Source: Vallitalea longa | GTDB taxonomy: Bacteria; Bacillota; Clostridia; Lachnospirales; Vallitaleaceae | Reading direction: 5' to 3' | Length of the DNA: 64,000 nt | Assembly (NCBI RefSeq): GCF_027923465.1 | Contig: NZ_BRLB01000011.1 | Coordinates: 112,033-176,032, forward strand | Part shown: piece after piece, positions 25,925 through 33,850 of the stretch | Layout of the letters: the number at the start of each line of letters is the position of its first letter | How positions within the stretch are numbered: the first letter of the stretch is position 1 | Notes under the pieces: generated by a model | What the model saw: the letters and a program-made list of their open reading frames with translations, nothing else | The model's database searches: none | Told to the model about the DNA's origin: nothing | Translations under genes and position numbers: made by a program

Positions 25925-26695
25925 TTATTTTTTTATAGCTCTCGTCGCAATAAAAGATTTTATGTATTTATCCAATAATCTTACTCCTCCGAAATCATCT
26001 TCATAAAACCCTTGAATAACAAAGCCTACTTCTATCTGTCCTCCGATTTGTTGTTCTAGACTATGTCCAAATTCAAGAGCTTCTCCGTTTTCAAGAGATT
26101 TACTTAGCTCTTCTTCAGTTAATGCTGAAAATGGTGAATAAGGGATTGAATATTTAACTTCTAATACCCCTTTATCCTCTTGCTCATCATCAAACAAATA
26201 TATTACAGGATTACATATACCAGAAATCAAAGTTCCTCCATGTTTTAAAATCCTATGGCATTCTCTCCAAACTGGAATAATATCTTCTACAAAAACATTA
26301 GACACAGGATGTAGAACCAAATCAAAACTTTCATCACTAAACATATCTAGTTTTGTCATACTTGCCTTAACAGTGTTTATATGTAAATTGTTTTGTTTGG
26401 CAACATAAATATCCTTTTCTAGCTGCTTGTCTGAAATATCAACCAATGTAACATCAGCACCTGCAGCTGCTAATATAGGAGCTTGCTGTCCTCCACCTGA
26501 TGCTAGACAAAGAATTTTTAATCCTTTTATTGGTGGAAACCAATTCTTGGGAACAGTTTTATTTGCTGTTACTATTACTTCCCATTCACCTTTTTTCGCT
26601 TTTTCTACGATCTCACTGCTGACAGGTTGAGTCCATACACAACCACTTTCTACTTTTTTATCCCATACATTGCTATTATAATGTACAACATTCAT
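25925..26695 (-). CDS. Class I SAM-dependent methyltransferase
   Basis: A 256-residue protein with motif I ILCLASGGGQQAPILAAAG near residue 65, strand-2 acid TLVDIS, and a conserved FDLVLHPVSNVFVEDI stretch. It belongs to a widespread bacterial group of small-molecule methyltransferases (often annotated only as class I), with an N-terminal NSNVWDKKVESGCVWTQPV phrase. Substrate unknown. The ATG has AAGGGGGA upstream. It follows an acetyltransferase gene from which it is separated by a terminator. Confidence 0.85.
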   Translation of the reverse strand: MNVVHYNSNVWDKKVESGCVWTQPVSSEIVEKAKKGEWEVIVTANKTVPKNWFPPIKGLKILCLASGGGQQAPILAAAGADVTLVDISDKQLEKDIYVAKQNNLHINTVKASMTKLDMFSDESFDLVLHPVSNVFVEDIIPVWRECHRILKHGGTLISGICNPVIYLFDDEQEDKGVLEVKYSIPYSPFSALTEEELSKSLENGEALEFGHSLEQQIGGQIEVGFVIQGFYEDDFGGVRLLDKYIKSFIATRAIKK

Positions 26696-26716
26696 TATAG
26701 ATTCCCCCTTAATAAA

Positions 26717-26752
26717 TTAATCGAGACATTATCCTTATTATGTCTCGATTAA
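26717..26752 (-). terminator. Terminator after GNAT gene
   Basis: A perfect 12-bp stem, TTAATCGAGACA (26717-26728) with TGTCTCGATTAA (26741-26752), directly downstream of the minus-strand gene ending at 26786 and followed by TTTATT. Confidence 0.8.
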
Positions 26753-26785
26753 TTATACTATTTAATGTAAATTACTTCAAATTAT

Positions 26786-27409
26786 CTATATCAATTTTCT
26801 TTCCATCTTAGTATATTTATAAACGCCAACTGCCCACTTACCCAAACGAGTAGTGATATTCTTCACATCTATAAACCCTAACCTCTTATATAATTTATGG
26901 GCTCTATGATTTTCATCAATTACTGCTAAGCTGACTTTGTCTATATCTTGCATAGATTCAGCCATATTGAAAGCCTTCTCTAATAGTATACTTCCAATCC
27001 CAAGCCCCCTAGCTTTTTCTGATACTGCTATATGTTCTATAAATAATTCACCCTTTTTAGGATTATTATTAACTAAATTTATCTTAAAAAGAACTTTTAT
27101 AGTTGCTACTAATCCGTACTTCTTAACTAGTTGAACAAACCCCAGATTTTTATTTCCTTCCATTTTTTGTCCTATCCACCTGACAAGCATTAATCCTAAA
27201 ATCTCACCATCAATTTCTGCAATAAAATAACCTTCTTTATAATAATTTTTCAGAATTCCAAAATCGACTAGAAAATCATATGTACGTTCTTCTGGTAAAT
27301 ATAATATATTTTTCACCTTATTATCAAAACCTTCTAAAAAGACTTTTGCAATATCTTCATTGTCTTTACTATTAATGCATCTGATTTTTAAATCATTGAT
27401 ATTATACAC
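26786..27409 (-). CDS. GNAT family N-acetyltransferase
   Basis: A 207-residue acetyltransferase: motif A is IEHIAVSEKARGLGIGSILL (ARGLGIG loop), followed by DKVSLAVIDENHRAHKLYKRLGF, the classical C-terminal GNAT strand-helix. The N-terminal part senses the substrate, which is unknown. The start is GTG at 27409, preceded by AAGGGGTG. Confidence 0.83.
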   Translation of the reverse strand: MYNINDLKIRCINSKDNEDIAKVFLEGFDNKVKNILYLPEERTYDFLVDFGILKNYYKEGYFIAEIDGEILGLMLVRWIGQKMEGNKNLGFVQLVKKYGLVATIKVLFKINLVNNNPKKGELFIEHIAVSEKARGLGIGSILLEKAFNMAESMQDIDKVSLAVIDENHRAHKLYKRLGFIDVKNITTRLGKWAVGVYKYTKMERKLI

Positions 27410-27467
27410 ATTCCCACCCCTTCAAATAGATTAATATAGCACAACTTATACTATTTTTAATTATACT

Positions 27468-27790
27468 AGTTTTGCTAATTTAAATATAACTATTTTCACA
27501 AAATAATTCAACAATTAATTAAAATATATTCTAGTCAATTATTGATTTCTTTCAAAAACTTAGAACACAGCCACTCAAATACATGTTCAGTATATGTTAT
27601 TAAAAAATGCATTTCATCTTATAAATACTGTCGTTCGTCAGGATTTGTTGAAATTATAAAATAAAAGATATAGTATTTACACAGAGAAAGGAGCACTATT
27701 ATGGGGTATACAAAATATGATTTGGACAGGTTAAGTGATAAGAAAATGATATTAAGAGAATAACAGAAAATATAGGCAGTATATGTGATA
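27468..27790 (+). repeat. Direct repeat, copy A (toxin promoter region and N-terminus)
   Basis: About 320 bp that match 39979-40302 closely along the whole length, with scattered substitutions and small indels. It spans the 5' non-coding region and the first 30 or so codons of a WXG-type toxin gene. Shared landmarks include TCGTTCGTCAGGATTTGTTG and GAGAAAGGAGCACTATTATG. Confidence 0.88.
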
Positions 27791-28202
27791 GAATATATTT
27801 AATACCTATAGTTTTGATGCAGGTGTTGTTGATATTGACCCTCAAACAGAACAAATTATTATTAATCACAATTTCATACCTACCATTGGTAAGTTACTAT
27901 AAAGACCAAAACAATTTAAATAGAATAGATAACGGTATGATTGGTACAAAATATCACCTGAATATTAAAACTATGCCATAAAAGGAGCTATTCAATATAA
28001 AACAGAACCCAGTGCAGAAGATGCATTAAATAATTATGTTTATGAATTAAAACAAAAAAAATACTCGTACTGGAAGGATTATAATACGAAACTAGATACT
28101 ATTGTTTCGTCTTATTCGAATAAAGAATCATCGCTATTAAAAGAAAAATACTATCATAAAGCTATAGTAGACTATGCGAATAATATGAGGAGGTATGATT
28201 AG
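27701..28202 (+). pseudogene. Decayed WXG-type toxin gene
   Basis: The start ATG and ribosome binding site (AAAGGAGC) are intact and the first codons read MGYTKYDLDRLSDKK, as in the intact toxin at 40211, but a one-base deletion in an A run then shifts the frame. Sequence later resembles a different toxin tip: DIDPQTEQIIINHNFIPTIG, then, after further shifts, WYKISPEY, an in-frame TAA, NYAIKGAIQYKTEPSAEDAL, and a helical ending VDYANNMRRYD. The central part of the delivery protein is missing. At least three inactivating changes are visible. It may serve as donor sequence for recombination with the intact locus 12 kb away. Confidence 0.75.
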
Positions 28203-28386
28203 ATTGGTTAAAGCAATATTATTTAGTAATACAATATCTGAATGGAAATTCAAAATAAGTTATATGATATATATTCTTGGTGCGATTTTGTTAGTATTAA
28301 TATTTATATGGATTAAATATCAAGAATATAAATCTAAAAAGTACTGTGAAAAACATGATATAAAGCATGAAGATAATAGAGACTAA
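28195..28386 (+). CDS. Small single-pass membrane protein, possible immunity protein
   Basis: A 63-residue frame with one strong membrane helix (YMIYILGAILLVLIFIWI, residues about 25-42) and a basic/polar tail. It overlaps the end of the decayed toxin frame by 8 bases and an AGGAGG stands one base before the ATG, too close for efficient use. Position directly after a toxin tip is that of an immunity gene, and membrane-bound immunity proteins exist, but no family is recognised. It may be a remnant. Confidence 0.45.
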   Translation: MIRLVKAILFSNTISEWKFKISYMIYILGAILLVLIFIWIKYQEYKSKKYCEKHDIKHEDNRD

Positions 28387-28736
28387 ACTAATTCTAAATA
28401 GAGAGAAACAGAATATTTAATGTTCTTTCCTTTGGTAGTAACGTATTAAATTGTTAAAGTTAGACAGAAATGGGGAATTATTATGTTGAACAGAAAAAGA
28501 AATATTACTGAATATATACCAATTGTATTATTATATACTCTAACAATTATTTAAAATCGAATTCTTTAAGTGGTGAATTTGACAAATGCAGTCAATTCGC
28601 CGCTTTGCTCTATTCAATTTAATAGTAAAACTTATCCTTGTACTCTTAAAAATAATTTGAACGAGTAATTTTGGTAATTTACATATGAAGATTATATGGA
28701 CAGAAGTTCTTGAGTTACGAGAGATTTTACACATGA

Positions 28737-28844
28737 ATTAATACAGATTCTACAAGGTGGGATATCGGTGATTTTACTTCTGATGTCGATGCGATAAATA
28801 TATACAATAGAATGATAACCGGAAACAGTAATACCGATGAATAA
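28737..28844 (+). pseudogene. Short coding relic, possibly from a toxin
   Basis: An open run ending in TAA at 28844 reads TDSTRWDIGDFTSDVDAIN followed by IYNRMITGNSNTDE. Composition and codon use look like real protein, unlike the flanks, and it has no start. The GDFTSDVDAINIYNRM phrase recalls central domains of polymorphic toxins, but this is only an impression. Confidence 0.35.
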
Positions 28845-28866
28845 AACATAACAATTTAACTTTAAT

Positions 28867-28915
28867 AAAGGTTGTTTCACAAAACATACAATAAAAAGAT
28901 TATGAAACAACCTTT
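28867..28915 (+). terminator. Strong hairpin terminator
   Basis: A perfect 13-bp stem, AAAGGTTGTTTCA (28867-28879) with TGAAACAACCTTT (28903-28915), followed by TTCTGTT on the plus strand. It closes the decayed toxin cluster. Confidence 0.75.
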
Positions 28916-29034
28916 TCTGTTACGCTAACTTTCAGATCTTATTATTAAACTTACTTCTTTCTATTTTTAATTAACTAGATTTATGATATATTATTTATAT
29001 CAACCTTTACTTATTCAAAAGGAGAGAATCCCTT

Positions 29035-29871
29035 ATGCTCGTATTTAATGAAAATATCAAAATTGATAAACTATATACCTTTTTTTATTTTGAATTTGCT
29101 AAAAACTATGTTTTTAGAGGAGAAAAACATGATTTTTGGGAAGCTGTTTATGTAGATAAAGGTGTACTAGAAGTTATGGCAGATACAAGACATTATGTTC
29201 TTAATAATGGTCAAATGATTTTTCATAAGCCTAATGAATTCCATTCTCTATGGGCTAACGGTGAAATAGCTCCTAATGTTATCGTTTTTTCATTTAATTG
29301 TGATTCTCAAGCTATGAAGTTTTTTGAAAATAAAATTATTAAGCTAGACATTGAGCAAAAAAATATATTGCAAAAGTTCATTAAAGAAGCTAGAAGCTGT
29401 CTACAAAATCAACAATTAAAAGCTGAATCTCCTTTTGGTTCAAATCAGCTATTAAAACTATACATGGAAGAGTTTTTCATTCACTGTATACGTAATCAAA
29501 ATGTCCAGAAATTAAAAGAATCAATTGTAACAAAAAATAGAATGGAAAAAGATATAGCTGTTACTATAAAAGATTTCCTGAAAGAGAAAGTAAATGATAA
29601 TATATGTCTAAAAGATGTGGTTGCACAAATGAGTTTAAGCGCTACATATCTTAAGGACTTATTTAAAAAGAACTATTCTATTTCTATTATGAAATATTAT
29701 CGTACATTAAGGATTGAGAAAGCTAAACAGCTTATAAGAGAATCCTCATTAACCTTTACAGAAATCGCAGAACGAATGAATTATACTTCCATTCATTATT
29801 TTTCCAAACAATTCAAAGATTGTGTAGGTATGACACCAACTGAATACGCTAAATCATTAGTACATTTCTAG
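29035..29871 (+). CDS. AraC family transcriptional regulator
   Basis: A 278-residue regulator. The N-terminal 130 residues form a cupin-like sensor (HDFWEAVYVDKGVLEV, then the HKPNEFHSLWANG strand), and the last 100 residues hold the two helix-turn-helix units of AraC proteins (ICLKDVVAQMSLSATYLKDLFKK, split at the turn, and LTFTEIAERMNYTSIHYFSKQFK), ending in the usual GMTPTEYAKS. It likely senses a sugar and activates the oxidoreductase gene that follows about 220 bp later on the same strand. The ATG follows AAAGGAGAG. Confidence 0.88.
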   Translation: MLVFNENIKIDKLYTFFYFEFAKNYVFRGEKHDFWEAVYVDKGVLEVMADTRHYVLNNGQMIFHKPNEFHSLWANGEIAPNVIVFSFNCDSQAMKFFENKIIKLDIEQKNILQKFIKEARSCLQNQQLKAESPFGSNQLLKLYMEEFFIHCIRNQNVQKLKESIVTKNRMEKDIAVTIKDFLKEKVNDNICLKDVVAQMSLSATYLKDLFKKNYSISIMKYYRTLRIEKAKQLIRESSLTFTEIAERMNYTSIHYFSKQFKDCVGMTPTEYAKSLVHF

Positions 29872-29881
29872 ATTATATATA

Positions 29882-29907
29882 AGATATCCAAGAGGGTATC
29901 TTTTTTA
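29882..29907 (+). terminator. Intrinsic terminator after AraC gene
   Basis: AGATATCC and GGGTATCT arms around AAGA, then TTTTTT. It separates the AraC regulator from the oxidoreductase gene, which therefore needs its own promoter. Confidence 0.8.
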
Positions 29908-30088
29908 TTATTTAATATCTTCTAGGCATATTTCAAAGTCTAAATTGATAAAATTCATGGCTGAATTAATAAAGACTAATAGGAAACTAAAGATTATAAT
30001 ACAAATTAAGAAATAGTTAAATTATTGCTAGACATCAACAACTATCGTATGTTTAATAATTATCAAAATGTTAAGGAGAGGATTATTA

Positions 30089-31354
30089 ATGAAACCAGTA
30101 ACAGCAATACTTATTGGAGCAGGTGACAGAGGAAAAGACGCTCTTGCTTCATATGCTTTAAAACATCCAGAAGAAATAAAATTTGTTGCAGTAGCAGAAC
30201 CTGATGATAAAAAACGTGAACAATTTATAAAATTACATAATATATCAAAGGAAATGGCTTTTACTACTTGGGAAGATCTTCTTGCAAAACCTAAGTTAGC
30301 TGATGCAGCATTGATATGTACACTAGATAACATTCACTATGAACCTGCAAAATTAGCACTAGAAAAAGATTATCATATCTTGTTAGAAAAGCCATTATCA
30401 AACAATGCAAAAGAATGTGTCCTATTAGGAGAACTTGCTAAGAAATATTCTCAAAAAGTTTTCTCTGTATGCCATGTTCTACGTTATACAAAATTTTTTA
30501 CCAAGCTTAAAGAATTACTTGACTCAAAAATAATTGGCGATATTATAACTATTAATCACAATGAATATGTTGGGCGTATTCATCAATCCCATAGTTTTGT
30601 TAGAGGTAATTGGGGTAATTCAAAACGAGAAAGTCCAATGATTCTTCAAAAATGTTGTCATGATATGGATATTCTATTATGGTTGGTAGGTGACAATTGC
30701 AAAAAAATATCCTCTTTCGGTTCTCTAGATTATTTTACAGAAAAAAATGCACCTGAAGGTTCACCTGACCGTTGTATAGAAGGATGCCCAAAAGGAGATA
30801 CATGCCCCTACAATGCAGTAAAGATATATCTTGGCGATAATGTAGAATGGCCTACATCAGTCATAAGTGCCGATACTAGCTATGAAGCTCGTAAGAAAGC
30901 TTTACAAGAAGGTCCTTACGGAAGATGCGTATTTAAATGTGACAATGATGTAGTAGACCATCAGGTAGTTAATATGATATTTGATAATAATGTAACCGCT
31001 CACTTAACTATGACTGCATTTTGCAAAGATGGTGGACGCCATATAAAAATCATGGGTACTCATGGTGAAATAACAGGTAACTTTGATTATGATACAATAG
31101 AAGTTAAACATTTCCCTTCAGAAGAAATAGAAACCATCCACATAGAAAAAGATATAGGTGGTCATGGTGGCGGCGATCTAGGTATAATGGAAGATTTCGT
31201 GAAACTTGTAAAAGCTGATGGTAAATTAAAAGGTAAAACTGAAGTAAGTATATCTGTCCAAAGTCATGTGATGGCTTTTGCAGCGGAAGAGTCAAGACTT
31301 ACTGATAATGTAATCACTATAGATGAATTCACTCAACAAGTTCTAGAATCCTAA
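30089..31354 (+). CDS. Gfo/Idh/MocA family oxidoreductase
   Basis: A 421-residue NAD(P)-dependent sugar dehydrogenase-like protein. Residues 1-120 form the Rossmann part with the loop IGAGDRGKDA and the family motif EKPLS near residue 105. The C-terminal sheet domain contains CCHDMDILLWLVG (the conserved His-Asp pair). A Cys-rich insert (CIEGCPKGDTCPYNA, near residue 237) may bind a metal. The ATG at 30089 is chosen over 30068 because AAGGAGAG lies between them. The enzyme probably oxidises a sugar or inositol derivative; it pairs with the AraC regulator upstream. Confidence 0.87.
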   Translation: MKPVTAILIGAGDRGKDALASYALKHPEEIKFVAVAEPDDKKREQFIKLHNISKEMAFTTWEDLLAKPKLADAALICTLDNIHYEPAKLALEKDYHILLEKPLSNNAKECVLLGELAKKYSQKVFSVCHVLRYTKFFTKLKELLDSKIIGDIITINHNEYVGRIHQSHSFVRGNWGNSKRESPMILQKCCHDMDILLWLVGDNCKKISSFGSLDYFTEKNAPEGSPDRCIEGCPKGDTCPYNAVKIYLGDNVEWPTSVISADTSYEARKKALQEGPYGRCVFKCDNDVVDHQVVNMIFDNNVTAHLTMTAFCKDGGRHIKIMGTHGEITGNFDYDTIEVKHFPSEEIETIHIEKDIGGHGGGDLGIMEDFVKLVKADGKLKGKTEVSISVQSHVMAFAAEESRLTDNVITIDEFTQQVLES

Positions 31355-31467
31355 TACTTCTGCTGTATGGAAAAATATGTAACTTTTCTTGATATTTTTT
31401 TGAGTTGTCTTCATAACAATTGTTTTAGTAATATTATAATATAAAATCTAAGTCTCAGTATAACTTA

Positions 31468-31494
31468 AAGAAGGTTATGCAAAATAACCTTCTT
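31468..31494. terminator. Bidirectional terminator
   Basis: AAGAAGGTTAT and ATAACCTTCTT arms between the convergent genes ending at 31354 and 31532. Confidence 0.75.
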
Positions 31495-31531
31495 CTTATA
31501 TACTATAATAATATATGAAGTTCTAGTATAA

Positions 31532-33406
31532 TTATAATAATGAATAATAGTAATTTTTTAACTTTAGTAACTGATTAAGACTATCATTAAGACCTCCTAT
31601 TCGATTTCTTTTAATCCATAACATCTGATGTTCAACAATAATAACACCAATATCATTAAGCATTTGATTTAACAATTCCTCTTTATTCTCTATTTCTTTT
31701 TGATCCATTGCTAGTTTTAATTTGCCTAATTTACACCCATGCCTAATGAATCTTATAGTATTTTTAAACTCATTATAAATAAGGTTGGCATCTTCACATC
31801 TCATATTAGTTTTATCAAGTTGTCTTTCTAATTGCTCTATATATTCTTCTATACTTTCAATATCTTCCTCTTTCATATCCTTTATATCAGCAGAAACATT
31901 TAAAAATTTGTTTATCTCTATATCAGTAACTAGTATTTTAGATATATAGGTACTATTAAACATCTTTTTGGTCTCCTTAAGATAATAATTACCCAAATCC
32001 AAAATAAATTGTCCCATTCTATTATTTTCATCCCTAAATACCATTTGATTCAAATATTCAGCAATATCAACATCTTCATTTTTCTCAACACCCCAGCTTA
32101 ACGCTGCTCCATATATAAATCCTGGATAACTTACGCAAGGATATTGCCAATGTCCATTACCTCCCCAATCAGTGTTTAAATAACCCATTGCATTATTTTT
32201 CTTACCATTGATGGCTGCATTATAGAGATTCTTTTTCATATTATTCATTCTACCAGCAATTGATTCCCAACTACTTGTTCCAGGGCAAACATAATAAGGT
32301 ATACCTGATTTTTGATATTGTTTGCACCTTATATCAAATGGATGTTCTTCTTCATATCCCCATTCTAAAGTAATAATATCTTTGGGAAGCTCACCTATTA
32401 ATTCAGGATACTCGTTAATTATATCTCCCCAGAACATCATTTTCTTACCATGCTTTTGCACTAATTTATTTAATTTCAATAAAAATTCAAGATAGACTTT
32501 TCCTCTTCCTTTTTCTTCACATACATCTTTACTGAATCCTCTACCCAATTCATAAGTTTCATCACATCCAACATTTATCCATGAAGATGTAAAATAAGGA
32601 AGAAAATCATCATACATTTTTCCTATCAGTACCAATGAATTATCATCAATTGGATTCAAGGTACCTGGATCTCTATGCACATTATCTATTGAGTTTGTAT
32701 AACCATCTGGACACTCAGCTAGATGATTAAATTCTTTTCTTTTCAACCAATCAGTCATATGTCCAAAACTATTATGATTAGATACTAATTCAATATGTCT
32801 TGCTCTACAATATTCATCAATCTCCATAATTTCTTGTCCTGTTATAGGAGTTCTATCTTTCCAAACCTCAGGAAATGAAGGATAGGCAAAAGAAAATCCT
32901 TCTACATACAATTGTAATTGATTGAGCTTCAATTCAGCCATGAAATCAATTAATTTAAATAATTCTTTCATGGTAGGAATTTTGTTCCTGCTAATATCTA
33001 TCATAATACCTCTTACTTGATAATCGGGGCTATCTTGTATTGTTAAGCAAGGTAAAACTCCTCCATATTGAGATATAATTTGTTTTAATGTCATTACACC
33101 ATAAAATGCACCTGCTGGTTTTGAGTAAATTATTTCAATACTATTTGAATTGATTTTCAATATGTACTCTTCACATTTTAGTGATTCTTTTTGAGTAAAT
33201 ATGATTCCTGTATTTTTCGTTTTCCTTTTTTCTATAATTATAGGAAAATATTTCTTTAATTCTTCATTAATAATACCTTGAATCTGTTTAGCAATAAAAA
33301 ACATTTCTTTCTTATTAATATTATTAATTATGATATGACTTTCATTAATATTATAAAACTCTTCATTGAAAATTTTTATCTCTTTTGGAACTGGTACTAA
33401 TAACAT
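31532..33406 (-). CDS. Glycoside hydrolase family 20 (beta-N-acetylhexosaminidase-like)
   Basis: A 624-residue protein without signal peptide. Residues 1 to about 125 are the small alpha/beta domain that precedes the barrel in GH20. The barrel starts with DYQVRGIMIDISRNKIP, and the Asp-Glu catalytic pair of GH20 is Asp282-Glu283 in INVGCDETYELG. Later phrases (MMFWGDIINEYPEL, ITLEWGYEEEHPF) are barrel strands. The C-terminal 130 residues are helical. GH20 enzymes release N-acetylhexosamine from the non-reducing end. Location in the cytoplasm fits digestion of oligosaccharides taken up by the ABC transporter encoded just upstream in the same direction. Confidence 0.88.
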   Translation of the reverse strand: MLLVPVPKEIKIFNEEFYNINESHIIINNINKKEMFFIAKQIQGIINEELKKYFPIIIEKRKTKNTGIIFTQKESLKCEEYILKINSNSIEIIYSKPAGAFYGVMTLKQIISQYGGVLPCLTIQDSPDYQVRGIMIDISRNKIPTMKELFKLIDFMAELKLNQLQLYVEGFSFAYPSFPEVWKDRTPITGQEIMEIDEYCRARHIELVSNHNSFGHMTDWLKRKEFNHLAECPDGYTNSIDNVHRDPGTLNPIDDNSLVLIGKMYDDFLPYFTSSWINVGCDETYELGRGFSKDVCEEKGRGKVYLEFLLKLNKLVQKHGKKMMFWGDIINEYPELIGELPKDIITLEWGYEEEHPFDIRCKQYQKSGIPYYVCPGTSSWESIAGRMNNMKKNLYNAAINGKKNNAMGYLNTDWGGNGHWQYPCVSYPGFIYGAALSWGVEKNEDVDIAEYLNQMVFRDENNRMGQFILDLGNYYLKETKKMFNSTYISKILVTDIEINKFLNVSADIKDMKEEDIESIEEYIEQLERQLDKTNMRCEDANLIYNEFKNTIRFIRHGCKLGKLKLAMDQKEIENKEELLNQMLNDIGVIIVEHQMLWIKRNRIGGLNDSLNQLLKLKNYYYSLL

Positions 33407-33434
33407 AATAATCCTCCATACATTGAATTGAGAA

Positions 33435-33458
33435 GAAGATAAATAATAATTTATCTTC
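33435..33458 (-). terminator. Hairpin between CBM remnant and GH20
   Basis: GAAGATAAAT (33435-33444) and ATTTATCTTC (33449-33458). On the minus strand it follows the discoidin remnant and precedes the GH20 gene. Confidence 0.55.
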
Positions 33459-33486
33459 TCACTCTTACTCTTTTAGTTATATAAGT

Positions 33487-33783
33487 TTAATTTCCATATA
33501 CTTGAAACTCAAATATTGAATATCCACAATCTATTAATCCTCTCTCAATACCATACACTCTTATATATCTCGCATTTACAGGTTCAAATGTAATATTATC
33601 AATTCCTCCATCACCTGAGGATGTAGAATAAACATCATTCCAGTTAATATTATCATTTGATACTTGTATCTTATAAGCTTTTCCATAAGCTGTCTCCCAT
33701 AATAATCTTACTGTATCTATACTGTATTCTTGACCCAAATCTACATCTATCCATTGTGGATCACTAAATTCACTTGACCATCC
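33487..33783 (-). pseudogene. Remnant of an F5/8 type C (discoidin/CBM32) domain
   Basis: The frame reads, from 33783, GWSSEFSDPQWIDVDLGQEY, then SIDTVRLLWETAYGKAYKIQ, VSNDNINWNDVY and, at the end, ARYIRVYGIERGLIDCGYSIFEFQVYG. This is about the last 95 residues of a discoidin-like carbohydrate-binding domain, cut at the front by a stop codon. There is no ATG or ribosome binding site. It must come from a larger secreted sugar-active protein that was lost when the ABC and GH20 genes were brought together. Confidence 0.75.
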
Positions 33784-33813
33784 CTATAGATTGAGTTAAA
33801 TATATATGGAAAC

Positions 33814-33840
33814 TAGAGAGCAATGTTTTCTTGCTCTCTA
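33814..33840 (-). terminator. Terminator after the solute-binding protein gene
   Basis: A 10-bp perfect stem, TAGAGAGCAA (33814-33823) with TTGCTCTCTA (33831-33840), just downstream of the minus-strand gene ending at 33851. Confidence 0.7.
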
Positions 33841-33850
33841 ATAAAACTAT

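Larger units (their letters stand above)
28387..29034. other. Intergenic stretch with toxin debris
   Basis: This 648-bp gap has no intact gene. It holds a hairpin at 28569-28604 (arms AGTGGTGAATTTGAC and GTCAATTCGCCGCT), a coding-like relic at 28737-28844, a strong terminator at 28867-28915, and the upstream region of the AraC gene at its right end. A 23-codon frame at 28483-28554 has one hydrophobic run but no support as a gene. Confidence 0.5.

Noticed and set aside
27701..27763. Short intact toxin gene starting with MGYTKYD
   Set aside because: It stops after about 20 codons because of a one-base deletion compared with 40211, so it is treated as part of a pseudogene.
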